Positions 24,301 through 36,722 of a stretch of 64,000 bases of DNA are shown here, in pieces. Every line of letters begins with the position of its first letter. Positions within the stretch are counted from its first letter, which is position 1. The translations under genes were made by a program, and so were the position numbers. Source of the DNA: Setaria digitata (taxonomy: Eukaryota; Nematoda; Chromadorea; Rhabditida; Setariidae); assembly GCA_003640385.1 (NCBI GenBank), contig RCAB01000058.1:62001-126000 (forward strand), written 5' to 3'. The notes under the pieces were generated by a model that saw only the letters and a list, made by a program, of their open reading frames with translations, was not told the origin of the DNA and did not search any database.

Positions 24301-27300
24301 TAATTAATTCAAACATTAACTCTTTGCAATCAATCAAAAAGATTAATTGCTGTAAAGGAAAAAAGAAAGAAGTAGCTCATAGATTTCTCTTTTCATTGAG
24401 TGACACAATTTGCCTTATTTTTTCCTTCCTCATATATACTCATTTATCATGATTAATCTGATTAATTTGATATTAATCTGTCATGTAGTGATTTCCTTTG
24501 ATAGCATTTTATCATAGTGATATTCCTACAATATAATATTCCTAAAATGATCAACGATTCAGGGAGCTGTGTAGTTATGAACAAAGTGGAAAATGAGCCT
24601 CCAAAAAGATCTTATCAATCAGCACTCACTCTCAATGTCTTCGAGGGACGTCCAGTTATAGTCTCATCAACAGGTAACACTGAAACTGATATTTTTTCAC
24701 TTATAATTAACCAAAGTTATCTAATTTTTTTTTTTGAACGTCCTTTGTTTGATGAGAAAAAGGGAAATCTGTTATATGAACAATTTCCATTTCAATTTTT
24801 GTCCCTTTTGTAGGATTTCCTCCATTTTTTGTTACACCGATATTGGATAGTTCTATCGAATTACTAAATTATTCAAGTTGTCAACCTGAAATAGAGCCTG
24901 TTTGCACTTCGTTCCTCATATTATTCTCATGAATTCTACTTATCAAAGTCGGTCATTCCAAAGAGTTTGGAATTAATTGCTGCTATGCCAATGTTAAATT
25001 AAACAAGAATCACTGTCCTAAAGATGCCAACAATTCAGAGGAACAAATCATCTAGCCAATGTTCCGCTATTTTCAATTCTCGCTGGAGTAAAATTACAAA
25101 AACAAGCTATCAATAACAAGTCAGCTAAAGTTAAAGTCTGGGAATCCAAATAGGTCAATGTGATAACGATAAGCAGTAGTAAATTATCGAAGGGAACTGA
25201 GGGAAGGAGAAAAGAGAAAATATATTGGCTGATCATCGGAAAATTAAATCAGACCGTTGCCTAAATCTCGATTTTCGACTGGTAAAAATTCTTCCTAAAA
25301 ATTGCCAAGTTAAATGAACAGCTTGATTGAAATTCCGCAAGACTCATGAATATAATTAAAATCTCATTCGAATTGTGCTGTTATTCTAATGTGCTCATGA
25401 TCGGTGCTGCATAAAAACGAGTTGGAAGTACTGACTTTTCCAAGAGCTGCTCTTGCTGTTAATTTAATTTGATAAGAAAGAATGATGATAATAGTGTGAT
25501 TGATTGATGCCAGATGATACTGGGTACTAAATATTCTATAAGGAAGCAATCAGAGGTCAAATATTCTGTACAGTTGTAATAAATAGAAAATATCATTTAA
25601 TCTATTCACTATGAATTGTTATGGAAATAATAATCAAAAAATAATTATATTAATGATGGCAGTACTCTCCACTGTTTCATAGAACTAACTGATAGCTTTA
25701 TTGGCAGCCAAGTAGAATGTCTGATCTGATCATTATGACATTTTCGAATATTTTTACTCAAATACTTTTTTTTTTTTTTAAGTTTGCTGTTGGAAATCCA
25801 TCAAGGAAATCCATATGCTATTTTTTCTCATTTTTTCTTTTGACTTAATTTAATATATGAAGATTTTAAATTTGAAAATGCCATTAAAGTCCATCTTTTC
25901 AGCAACCGTGAATAAAATGAACTTCGATGAAAGTGTAATTCAGAAATCTACAAATTTGAAAATCGAAAAGGCTAAAGAATCTGATCTATCGAAAAACACA
26001 TTTCGTAAGCTGTCTGTTTGAACTTAATGTGAGAGATATCATATATTCAGATCGACTGGAAAAATATTTTAAAATTGAAAACTAAAAAACTTTCCTCGAC
26101 TAATTGAGAAGTTTTAGAAAAAACGTTGGCAAGCTATCAGCAACCTATACTGATACGGCAACTTGTAAAAAGACCGGACAACGGTTCAGAAGTAATCGGA
26201 AAGCAATTAATGACGCAAAAGACTCTTGAAGAAAGTAATACTAAAGAACAGTCATCGCAGGAAAGTTATAAAACAGTTGAAGCGTACGGTTCCCACAGAG
26301 CAACAGGTTGCGGTCTAATTTTCCTGCTAATTGTTATTAGATAACATCTTTTCATTAATTTAAGCCAACTAAACGTTTCAAAACAGCGATTTATTGTTAA
26401 TGTTTGTTTCCTGAAAACTATTAAATTGACTTTGACTTGAGAAATTATCATCATATGATTGTCTGAAGAAAGAAATAGGTCTTAGATTATTTTGCCAAGT
26501 TGCAAATTAGCAAGCTAATTAAATTTTATTCCGTTCAGTATATTATCCTCCTGATAATGAAGAGGACAATGAGAAACCTGAAATGCATAAAAATCCGCTA
26601 ATTGGACATCCATCAATAGTCACTTTTCCTGGCGAGATGATGCTTCGACGTAGCATATTTTATCATTCTTGAAGTTTATTTCTTTCCTTAGTGAATGAGT
26701 AATTTAATGAGAAATTGAACTGAAGCAACAAAGCTTTATGATAAAATGATATTTTAGCTACTGTGATAAATATTTCGTTAACACTTGAAGGAATAAAAAA
26801 AAGTATGATGCTGACTAAAGAATAAGTAGACCATAAGAAATAGACGAAAGAGGAAAAAATGAGATGATAAGGAATAAATGGATGAATAAGGAATAAGTAA
26901 GTGAGTAAGTAATTAATTGTAAAAGGTGACGTTTTTTCCTTTAAAAGAAAGTTTTCCACGTATTCCAATATCTACATAATAATAAGTGAAACAACAATTA
27001 AACAGTTAATTGGATGATGTTTTTGTAAATGGAATTTCAGACCAAAAAGGAGAGCATACAACTGAAAAGAATGATTTGATCAGTAACATTAAACCGAAAC
27101 TTTTATCTTACTCGAGAAGACCTGCACAGACTTCCAGTATGTTTAAATCTTTTTAAGCGGAAATCAGATTTCCAACAAACTCTTGTAACACCTTTGAATT
27201 CAGTAACGGTACTGATTGAGGCACCTACCTGATCTATCCAATGGCAAACTCTCGTTATTCGTCTTTTCGACACTTTTTTTCCAAATACTGCAATGAATTT

Positions 27301-27647
27301 GAATTTTCTACGCATGAAAATCCTTTGCCTGTATTGTATTGAGGTAACAATTCTTCAATTTCTCACATCTAACTCATTAAGAGAATTTATTTGAAGCAAA
27401 TGTGGCATTTGATATGAAACAAGCGCCAATCCTAACTCGGCTTTCAAGTAAGCAGGAACAGGAAGATGATGATTTTGATATGTTTGAAGAAGATTCGCAA
27501 CCGGAATGGGTCACAAGTTCATTTCGGCTTGGCTCAGTACGTCGGAGAAAAAGTGAGAAAAATATCGCAATGCAACGTATTCAAAAGGAAATTGAGCTGG
27601 AGAAGCAGCGACATAACGAAATAGCAAAAATGCGTCGAAGTGATTAA
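21357..27647 (+). CDS. Unrecognised gene made of short phase-1 exons
   Basis: Twelve exons share one continuous frame of 498 aa: 21357-21450, 21678-21809, 22277-22360, 23193-23288, 23604-23771, 24563-24673, 24814-24876, 25903-26004, 26118-26306, 26539-26649, 27041-27136 and 27397-27647. Every internal exon is a multiple of three and interrupts a codon after its first base. The protein is hydrophilic and Gln/Ser/Lys-rich, without a signal peptide or membrane span. It has IEDWTAANAKRVEANRKLF near the N-terminus. It ends in an acidic patch (EDDDFDMFEEDSQPEW) plus a charged helical tail (MQRIQKEIELEKQRHNEIAK). Short similar phrases recur (GNSVIV, GRPVIV, GHPSIV). Exons at 22277, 24814 and 26539 can also be read through to stops at 22383, 24932 and 26672. 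I do not recognise the family. The start used here is the ATG at 21357; the last acceptor (GAAG or TTAAG) is weak. AATAAA lies at 27716. Confidence 0.5.
22480..22522. repeat. Perfect 18-bp inverted repeat (hairpin)
   Basis: Arms at 22480-22497 and 22505-22522 with a 7-nt loop; the arm core is TGTAGTCCAATTAT. It sits about 100 nt after a possible stop codon (22383) in the phase-1 exon gene, just before a (TA)n run and an AATAAA. Confidence 0.9.
22567..22592. repeat. (TA)n microsatellite
   Basis: About 13 TA units followed by an A-rich tract, in an intron. Confidence 0.9.
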
Positions 27648-28599
27648 AAAAATTTTTTTTTTCTGCAGAATTTACTTATTATTGTAACAGAAAATTATCT
27701 AAGCCGACTTTATGAAATAAACTAGTCCTGTTCCAGAACCAGTCAAGATTACCGAACAGCTCATAAAACTGATCAGCAAATAAACCCATTTAAATAACTG
27801 TTTGGCTTACCTGCTAGTTGTTCAGCAATAACCAACAGGACCAATTAGAGTCCTATTGTCATTATGATTCCTGAATTGTACCATTTTCTTCGTCTGTTAG
27901 ATCTACTGGATTGAGGTTCTTAATTTTTTCTCGTGCACCAAATCCTCGTTACAAGCATGACAGTCGGCTAAATTTCCAGTCGGAAAAGTTTACCAAGTTT
28001 ATTCATTGTTTAATCCGCATTTTGAATTCCGACTTCTAAAAATTCGAAGAACTAAGACGCGCCGCTTCCACGTTATCTTCGACAAATAAATGCTAATCAT
28101 GCTACTGTTTTTATTGATACTATAGAATTCGTTGAAATTCATGCTCTGCTGAAGCAATAAGTCGGATGCTCAGACAGAAATCCTTCATCGTCTAAAAAAA
28201 TACTTTTATTTACTTCAAGATTACAAGTATTTTCTTATTACAGTCATTATTGACACTGTAACGTGTTACCAAATTGGCATAAAACAAGCTTGATTTCGTT
28301 TTCTATATAGCTGTCATTTTCAATTGCTCACTTCTTGCTAAAGATGTTACCTCATTGAATTTCAATGGACACAGACGTACATAGCCTCAGCCTCCTACAA
28401 ACAACAGTAACAGCATTCACATACAACGATCAATTCTTAGAAAAAATATTCTTTGGGTATAATAGGATTAATGAGATGCCGGAAAATCTTGAAAACAGAA
28501 GTTTTATAATATTTAGGAATTACTGAACACTTTTCAAAACAATCTGAATACATTTATTTGGAAAACTCTTGCTTTCTACAGAATAGCAATGCTAGAGTG
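27648..28599. other. Convergent intergenic region
   Basis: About 950 bp between the stop of the phase-1 exon gene and the stop of MRPL46. It contains AATAAA at 27716-27721 for the plus-strand gene. No coding sequence was recognised. Confidence 0.4.
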
Positions 28600-30329
28600 C
28601 TAAGATGCTTGCGCCTGCATTTCTGTCTTTGAAGTTGTCTTTATAGATTTCATTTCTTCGCCACATTGAAAACTATTTCTTGTCAGAAGATAAGAAGGAA
28701 AGAGAGTTGACAAAGCCCGAAGATACGATGTTGCATGCCTTAAATTTGTAACAAATTCTTCTGCACTGACCCACTTGTAATCTGCTACTTCATTTTTGTT
28801 TGCCTTCATCGGAACATGCTTCTGACATAGTGCTTTGAAGAAAAAAATCTATAAAAAACATTAATTCCTGAATTTTTTAACAGTTTTTTAGATAAATAAT
28901 ATTAATATAAGTCATACAAAATCATTCATTTAGCCTGGTATCATTCTGTTTCAGAATCTAATTATTCTAAAACTAGTAATAAAATGCCAACTTACCGCAG
29001 CACCTCGTGACTGCGTTTTCAACCGCTGTCGTAATTGAGCAGGATAACAATAAAAATAAACAGAAAACGGTGCGTTGCTCATTCCCTTCACAGGCAATTC
29101 AGAAAATAATTCTTCGACACATCGTTCGGAAGTCTGAGAATAAATTATCCTCAATAGCAAAGTAGATTCCTGTTATTTCAAGAAAATCTAAAGATCTCGG
29201 GGATCGTAATCTAGTGATACTGACTTCTACCAATTAGTTAACATATAATTAACAGTGAAAAGATAAACTACAAAAATGAGACAAAAGACATTTTCCAGAA
29301 AACTATATTGCTGCATGAAATTCAGTGGATTTTTTTTATGAGTAAGCACAAAAAACAATTTATGGCAAAAAGTGGGAAGAGAATATAACGACATTATCTA
29401 CCACATACATAACAACACTTCTCGCTAACATTAAATATTTAAAAAAAAAGTAGGAAACATATGAAAAGATTGAACAAATTTATTAAAAGTTCTTACTTGT
29501 TTTAGAGATTCACCCGGGAGATTTTTTGCTTGCGGTAGCTGCCACGGTGAATGATAATTATCTTTCCGACCAAATTTTTGACACACAATAAGCACAAGGA
29601 ATTCATCAATTTTTCTTTGCAAGCTTCTATCGCCAGCTTTTGCAAACTGCAAAATGATCCACAAAGCTACGCTTCGCTTAGCTTACTAAACAAATAATCA
29701 TTAGGAATAATTACACGATCAACAAAAGCGGTATTCCCAATGTCAAATATAATGAAATATCTTAAAATCATATCTGTTTTGGTTGATTTATCTCAAAACA
29801 ATTATTGATCACGTATTAACAATAATGCCAACTGCATACGTATCGAAAATACCGGTAAACAACGCTTCACCTTAGTGAGATCTCCAATTCTAAGCTGTTT
29901 ACGAATTTGGTCCGCTTCCTTCCGCCAATTTTCTTCGTCGACAGACGCTAGAATTCCTATTTCTTCATGCAAATTACTTTCTTCATCGCTCATCTTCAAT
30001 CTTTCTCTTTCTTTCAGAAGCCTAGAAAAAAGAACAAAACCAGTAAGTGTCAGGAGAAGATGAGAAAGGCGAGTGAATTAAAACAAAATGACGTGATACC
30101 GTTCATCTCTTAATTGGCGCAGTTCAAAATCACACAAGAGTGATCGTTCCAACTCTTTCTGCAGCATAACATCGTGATAGCGTTTCTCGACATCAATCAT
30201 TGGTGGTGCAATGATAGGTGGCCTGATAACAGCTACTGATGCAAATATATCCCAAACATGCGGTGGTCTGTCACTAACTGCCAGCGACGATTGGAAGCGT
30301 AATAATTGACGTAGTGCTCTGTGGCTCAT
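28600..30329 (-). CDS. mrpl-46: Mitochondrial ribosomal protein L46
   Basis: Five exons on the minus strand, 30329-30100, 30021-29871, 29646-29497, 29133-28996 and 28848-28600, give 305 aa (human is 279). The order of elements matches MRPL46: a basic N-terminus; ELERSLLCDFELRQLRDER; the acidic linker with EENWRKEADQIRKQL; the Nudix-like fold with IDEFLVLIVCQKFG and PWQLPQAKNLPGESL; then FFFKALC and the final YKWVSAEEFVTNL. The family is a structural mt-LSU protein with a Nudix fold that is not expected to be an active hydrolase. The C-terminus runs about 40 residues past the usual end. An acceptor TTCTTTACAG lies 18 nt before the ATG. It is divergent from BAF60, 347 bp away. Confidence 0.9.
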
Positions 30330-30676
30330 CAAAGCAGTCGATGCAAGCTGTAAAGAACAATTTTCCCCGGTGTGACCAGTATTTCCCGGTACTAATCCTC
30401 ACAGGACTTCTTCGCGATGCTCACAGCTGTCAGTCACTGTTCGATACATCCCAGGCCTGCAACAGTCTAACAAATGGCACAGTAATCCTCGCACTTATCA
30501 TTCTGTACTCAATTTCTCACCCTTTCATCAGTGGTTCACAAAAATTTCGTATAGGGCGGTCGTACTTGTCAGAGTGATGTAAAATGTGGTAAACCAGGAC
30601 TGTACGATACGCGGGGGGTAGTTTCTTGGGTGTGGTGGTTTTCGGGTGATGTGACATTGACTGAAGTATTTCAGGA
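30330..30676. promoter_or_regulatory. Shared divergent promoter of MRPL46 and BAF60
   Basis: A 347-bp gap between opposed start codons. The ORF at 30517-30711 on the minus strand overlaps the BAF60 start and is judged a shadow. No clear motif was found. Confidence 0.4.
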
Positions 30677-33600
30677 ATGCATCGTGGTACTACGACAGTA
30701 CCATCCAACAATGGTGCTAGTATTAGGTAATTTCTTATGAAGTTTATTTCTTCTGGTTATAATTTATCAGCGAATTTCTTATTACTATTACTGCCGCCCA
30801 GCATAAATCGCGGGATTATATTTGAAATATCCTTGTTTCTTAGATACTAAAGTGATAACGGTGATAATATAATATGAAAAGTGGTATGAAAACCTCTCTA
30901 GTTTTAGCTGTGTGTCTCTGTCTCGTATCATGGCACTAGACCACTTATTATCGCTACAGTGATAAACTTATAAAGGAATAAGAGACCACTTCCTAGACCA
31001 TGTTATTACAGTTACAGGTTTATTGGAACAAATTTTAATTCGGCGATATCATATAGTCTTATTTAGATACGGTGGAACAGTATCAAATGCACAGCATGGT
31101 CGACGTTCGTTTGGCTCGCAACCTGCAGGTGCCCCACCTATGCTTCCACCACAACATAACACTCGTAGTCAAGTACAGAATCGCGCAAAAAAGCGAAAAT
31201 TGGTTGACAAGCTAATACCTATACAGGTATAATATTTCAAGCTATGAATGATTCAGATAAGTAGTATTATCATTAAAAAAAATAGTGAACTCATTTTGTA
31301 CTCACTCCTACTAGAGGAACGTGCTGTTCGAGGAAAAACAGTTGAAGGAGCTTTAGTATTTCCAGAAGTTTACAGGTCTTATTTTTAGAGCTTCGTATTT
31401 AGTAACTGTAACCCTCCCAATTTTTAAACTTAAACCAAGATAAAAAGATACAGTTATTAATAACCCATAAGATTTCGAATTCTTGTTATAATTATTATTT
31501 GGAATACACTGAAGATGGAATTTCTAAAGAGGCTGCCAATATATTTTATGAAGCGTTCCTTGTTTTATGGGTCAAACCAATTATCTGAGAAAAGAAAAAC
31601 GAATAAGTGAAATCAGCTTTTCTTTTTTTAAGGTCCGAGAACTTGTGCCAGAATCTCAGGCTTATATGGATCTACTAGCATTCGAGCAGAAGCTTGATGC
31701 CACCATCACAAGGAAAAAATTGGATATACAAGAAGCTTTAAAAAGACCGATAAAAGTTAAAAGGCGACTTCGGATATACATTTCACATACATTCATACCT
31801 GGAAAAGAACCTGAGGTCTTTTAAATATTGCCACATTAAACAACTTCACCTTGCGTTTTGAACCATGTTAAACCATTATGATTTCAAGTCTTATATAGAA
31901 TGATATTTACCATTGGATTACACTGCATTACATTTCTATAGCAAGACTTTATATATGAAACTAGTCACAGGGACATTACGAAGTTTAGGTTTTTGAAACT
32001 TTTTTTTTCAAGATTTCTGTCAGGAGGTTAAATTTTTAAGATCAATAATTTACAGAGGGAAGGTGATGAAGGTGCTGTACCAATGTGGGAACTACGGGTT
32101 GAAGGACGTCTGTTGGATGAACCACCGGCAGGCACAGGTAATACTGGTGGTGGGACTGCTCAAAATCGAAATCAACCATTGAAGCGGAAATTCAGTTCGT
32201 TTTTTAAAAGTTTGGTCATCGAATTGGACAAAGAAATTTATGGGCCGGATAATCATCTTGTTGAGTGGCATCGAACTCCTCAAACGAATGAAACTGATGG
32301 ATTTCAGGTTTATTTCTCTTTTTCAAAAAAAAAAAAAATTAGCTTTTCATCACGGTAATTATTCAACTTTTTTTCATTTCTTATTTATAGGTGAAAAGAC
32401 CTGGAGATCGAGATGTTAAGTGCACTATCCTCTTGTTACTTGATTATCAACCAATGAAATTTAAATTGCATCCCAGATTGGGAAAAGTGCTTGGGATGGC
32501 AACGGAAACACGTCCTAAAATTATTGAAGCTCTTTGGCAATACATAAAGACGCATAAATTACAGGTATCCTCTTGATCCAATTAATATAATTATTCCTTT
32601 CCTGCGAATTCTCCAAAAATGATTCTTAGTTCTTGTGTGAATTCTGCTTATTTGCACTCTCATAGGAATGTTGAGTATTTTCAGGATCAGGCCGAGCGCG
32701 ACAACATAAACTGCGACGCATACCTAGAACAGATTTTTGGCGTGAAACGAATGCGTTTTATGGAAATACCTCAGCGTCTTCAGAGTTTATTACATCAGCC
32801 AGATCCTTTGATTTTGCATCATACTATTCAGTACAGCGATGGTAATGAGAAAAATACGGCTTGCTATGATATTGGTATTTATTACCACTTTCTTCTGCGC
32901 TTGATTCCCAGCAGCTTTCTTTCTATCAACAGTCTTGTATAATTTTCCCAAGCATGCATTAATGCACACGGTGTTAGAAGTCCCAGAAAATTTTAGAAGT
33001 TCAAGTTGATTTTTAAAGATTCCAGAAAATAAGAGATGTGAAAGATATTTCGGTAACCTTAGATGTGGAAATGGAAGATCCCCTGAAAACGCAGATGACT
33101 TCATTTCTCCATAGTCACGCTAATATGCCAGATATAAGTGCATTAGACCAGAAAATTTTTGATATTGTGGAACAAATCAATGAATGGAAGCTTCGAAGAG
33201 ATTTTTATGTTCGTTTCGCAGACAATCCACAAGAATTTATCCACAAGTGGTTAATTTCTCAAAGTAATGATCTAAAGGTATGATATCTCAGTAATGTTTG
33301 GTTGAATATATCTATTGTATTTCGTATACTTGCGGAATTACGGGTTTAGTTCCGTTTGTTCCACGTTGATGATACAATTCCTTGGAATCCCATGTATTTC
33401 TTTTGAACTGGTTTACAGTTCCACCGTAATTTCCATCCATTCCTTGCTTTTTTTTTTGACTCTAGCTTTCCGTTACTTCTCAGACCGTTGAGTCAAATTA
33501 AGTGGCTCCACTCCTGGTGGTGTCCGTCCGTCAATTTCTTTAGTTTCAGCTTTGCAACCGTACTTCCCCCGGAACCAAAAACTTTCACTTCCGGGAAGCT

Positions 33601-33978
33601 ACCCGTCAAGGCGTATTTACCGCCGACGGAACGCTAGTTGCCATCGTTTACAGTCAGAACTAGGAAGTAGGAAAAGATCAGTGACTAAAATGGGTGTTTT
33701 TCAATGAGTTAGACTTTTAATCTTGGTAAAGTGATATGGAATTATAAAATTAACTGCTCTCAAATTACAGAAACAAGGTAAACTTCTATTCAGTGTAATA
33801 TCTGAAAAATGTTTTTTTTTAGACTATGACAGAGGTATTCGGTGACAGTGAAGCTGAACGCCACGCTGAGTATTATTATCAGCCTCAAATCATGGAGGGT
33901 ACTTTTCGTTATATCTATCACAAAGTGCAACAAAAGCGGGCAGAATTAGAGAGCACGTTGGGCATCAAGAACAACTGA
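30677..33978 (+). CDS. swsn-2.2: SWI/SNF subunit BAF60 (SMARCD)
   Basis: Eight exons give 459 aa: 30677-30726, 31067-31226, 31633-31815, 32056-32307, 32391-32564, 32685-32874, 33063-33277 and 33823-33978. A Pro/Gln-rich N-terminus leads to the SMARCD core ([51 protein letters not shown]). The SWIB domain follows ([44 protein letters not shown]), then the C-terminal coiled-coil part ([14 protein letters not shown]). The protein belongs to nucleosome-remodelling SWI/SNF complexes in the nucleus. C. elegans has two paralogues (swsn-2.2 and ham-3), so the symbol is approximate. The 31633 exon uses a TTTTTTTAAG acceptor. The ATG lies 2 nt after TATTTCAG. The last intron carries an rRNA fragment. 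Confidence 0.93.
33483..33670 (-). pseudogene. Decayed 18S rRNA fragment, antisense in BAF60 intron
   Basis: Reverse-complemented, this stretch reads like the conserved 3' half of eukaryotic 18S rRNA: GTAAACGATGGCAACTAGCG, TACGCCTTGACGGGTAGCTT, GGTTCCGGGGGAAGTACGGT, TTGACGGACGGACACCACCA, GGAGTGGAGCC and CTTAATTTGACTCAAC. Several substitutions and small losses against the universal sequence show it is not functional. Both flanks stop matching abruptly. It is in the opposite orientation to the host gene. Confidence 0.85.
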
Positions 33979-35054
33979 TTTTCCGATGCCAATTTAATTT
34001 GATTTTTTTCACAGTTTAATTGTGTTACAAAAAAAGGGAAATAGTGCTGTCTTTAATGCATAAGTTTTGAAGATGCTCCATGTTCCGTATCGTAATATTT
34101 TTGTCTTAATTCTCGTTTTACTAGTTGTATTGGTTATTTTATGGAAAATTAAGAACAGCTGCTTAATTTATTAATTCGTAATTTTATATTATTGATATTT
34201 AATGGTTAGGAAAAATTGTCAGGCTAGGTAATAACATGGTATTTATTTCACTCATTAAAAAATAACGAAGTTATTGTTTTGCTAATTTTAACACTGCGAA
34301 ATAATTTCTTTTTCGTTAGAACACGTTGTAGTTGTTTTTAAATCCGGGTTTAAAACTGTTTGTGAGTACTATTAAGTTGTACTCATCTTGTCTCATGATT
34401 AGGAGATGTTGGTTGTTATTGGATTTTTAAGTTGCTGGCAAAGTAAAACGAATTTCCTTGAATTGTTTTTAAGGATATTCTCCTGTGTTGTATATATATA
34501 TATATATATATTGTTTTATGAAAAAAAAAAAAGATGCTTCGGAAACAATACTCTGGTTTATTCACTTTATGGCTCGAGATTATTTCTTAATTTCAATAGC
34601 ATATATACATAGGAAAAGTAATTTAAAGAAGAATTTGATTACCTTAGCAATCATGAAGAGTTTAGCCATTGAAAAACTAATTTTCCAATAATTGGAATTT
34701 ATAATACGGTGACTTCGCTTTTTTGCAAGGCGGTGAAGCTAGGACAAATTAAAGTTCTCCATTTTGAAGTGTGATATATTCTAATCTTGTTGGTATCGAA
34801 TTCCAAAAGATTATTCGGAGGAGTTTGGAGGATATCATTGTGACCGTATTGTAGTACTGTTGTATGCAAGGATTATAGCATCAAATCGAAGTGTTGGTGT
34901 ATTGAAGAAGACGCAGTTGGCGTGCTTTACGTTGATCAAGTTTAACTGGTAACGATTGAATCTACTTACTGGCTACTTAGGGAGTGCCGAGGTTCTCTTA
35001 CCACTGAATGAATGAGTTTGATTTCTGTGATGGGTATATATTTTCTTATAGGAG
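33979..35054. other. BAF60-METTL6 intergenic region
   Basis: About 1.1 kb on the same strand, AT-rich, with no recognisable exon. It holds a (TA)n run near 34490-34510 and an A-rich tract. TTCTTATAG lies 3 nt before the next start. Confidence 0.4.
34490..34510. repeat. (TA)n microsatellite
   Basis: About ten TA units in the BAF60-METTL6 spacer. Confidence 0.85.
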
Positions 35055-36306
35055 ATGAGCGAGTTGTTTCCAAATTGTTTTAATGAACAACACTGCTCAG
35101 CTGGTAGTTTACAGTCTGGAGGATGTTCATTACTGCTAGAGCTCACTGAAGAAGAGGAAGAACGAGTGCGAAAGCAAGTACCAGCAAGTGATTTCAAGCG
35201 AATGAAGCTGCAAGAAGAGGTGCGAAAGAACTGGGATAAATTTTATTTGCGAAATAAGAGTAATTTCTTCAAAGATAGACACTGGACACGAGACGAATTT
35301 GATAAGCTGTTGAAGCGGCATGTCAATTTACAGGTTGATTCAGATATAAATATTCTATTCATGTTTTTGAAAACCGAGGCCAAAATGCGCATATAGTCTT
35401 GATTTAATGATAAATTCGAGCATTGTGTCGCAGACAAAGCAGCAACCACTAATGGTTGAAAGATGCATGAGTTTCCTACTAGCAGCTTTTAGCAAATAAA
35501 ATGAATTTCCAGGCCTCTTCGTATCTTTTCATCTCTCTGTACTTTCTTTAGTTACTTTTTCAGGACAGCTTAAACTTTCTAGAAGTTGGCTGTGGTGTTG
35601 GAAATTTAGTTTTCCCTCTGATGGAGCTCTACCCGCATTGGAATTTCTATGCATTTGATTTTTCCGACAATGCCATTCGATTACTTCGTGAACGCAGTGA
35701 TGCGAACAATTTGTCAATCAAGGTTGCAGTCGCAGACCTGACCTGTGATAGTTTTTCATTGGACTTTCCACCCGCTGATATAGTATCTTTAATTTTCGTT
35801 CTTAGCGCAATTCCACCCCATCAGCAACAACAGGCAGTGAAGAACTTGTGCGATTTAGTAAATACCCGAGGTGTTGTGGTTGTTCGTGACTACGGCATCA
35901 ACGATCACGCTATGGTTCGATTTGGTCGGCACTGCAAGCTGAATGAACGATTTTATGCAAAGCAAGATGGGACGATGACTTACTATTTTAAATTAGGTAT
36001 AGTTTCTGATTTTTTTAAATGAAAGTGCATCTTAGTCCGTTGACTTGCCGTTTCGTATAATCCATTTTGATTTTTTCTTTTCAATCCCAGATTCCATAGT
36101 CCGACCCTCTGATTTAAATCTTTCAGATTATTATAAATAACCAATTCAAAAAGCCTTCCCTTTCAGAAGAAATGGATGGTCTGTTTATCCAGCAAGGCTT
36201 TCACAAAGTGACTAGTGCGTACCTTTTACGTAAAACTATTAACCACCAAAAAGATGCCTCAGTTAATAGAGTATTCATACAAGCCGTTTATATTAAGCTC
36301 CTTTGA
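35055..36306 (+). CDS. mettl-6: METTL6-like tRNA 3-methylcytidine methyltransferase
   Basis: Three exons, 35055-35333, 35564-35996 and 36167-36306, give 283 aa (human METTL6 is 284). The N-terminus has the family phrase SDFKRMKLQEEVRKNWDKFY and FFKDRHWTRDEF. The class I SAM fold begins with motif I (FLEVGCGVGN). Later come AFDFSDNAI, LIFVLSAIPP and VVVRDYGINDHAMVRF, then the YAKQDGTMTYYF segment. METTL6 enzymes methylate C32 in the anticodon loop of serine tRNAs. METTL2/8 are the nearest alternatives, but length and N-terminus favour METTL6. The start follows TTATAG by 3 nt; AATAAA is at 36327. Confidence 0.92.
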
Positions 36307-36722
36307 CGATGAGATCTGCTATCAAAAATAAACGTTGTAAGTATAGAAATATTGAAAATATTCTTGCCCTATTCAACAAAGTCGGGAAAGAAGACGTGGA
36401 ATCTACCAAGAAAACAATGTTACGTACATCATTTATTCATTATGACGATCAACAATTCATAACATGCATGGTTTGAGTTGGCTAACCAGTACTGAAAAAC
36501 ATATGACAATATATTGCCAAAATCTGAATTGTTTCGCATTATCTATCGGGGCGCGTTATCCATAACTTTTTAAACCAAGATGTTTTAAAAAATTTCCTAT
36601 CCTGTTTTGTAATAAATATCATCACCATTTTAGCAAAGCAACTGTCTAAATAGCAAAATAAATAAGGAATGGCACCCGCAAAAAACAAGTTATTTCACAG
36701 ATTTTTTTCAGTTGCCGCCTAT
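36307..36722. other. Convergent spacer between METTL6-like gene and CCDC47
   Basis: About 415 bp between two stop codons on opposite strands. A minus-strand AATAAA (TTTATT at 36432-36437) could serve CCDC47. Nothing else was seen. Confidence 0.35.
36327..36332 (+). terminator. Poly(A) signal of METTL6-like gene
   Basis: AATAAA 21 nt after the METTL6-like stop codon. Confidence 0.5.

Noticed and set aside
26663..26968. 101-codon hydrophobic minus-strand ORF
   Set aside because: Antisense to an intron; Phe/Leu/Tyr/Ser-rich from reading an A-rich strand in reverse; no start or splice support.
30517..30711. Minus-strand ORF overlapping the BAF60 start
   Set aside because: Antisense of the first BAF60 exon and its promoter; the plus-strand exon joins the gene in phase.
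33360..33482. Whether the 18S fragment extends leftward toward the previous exon
   Set aside because: Sequence left of about 33483 does not follow the rRNA in either orientation; the match stops there.
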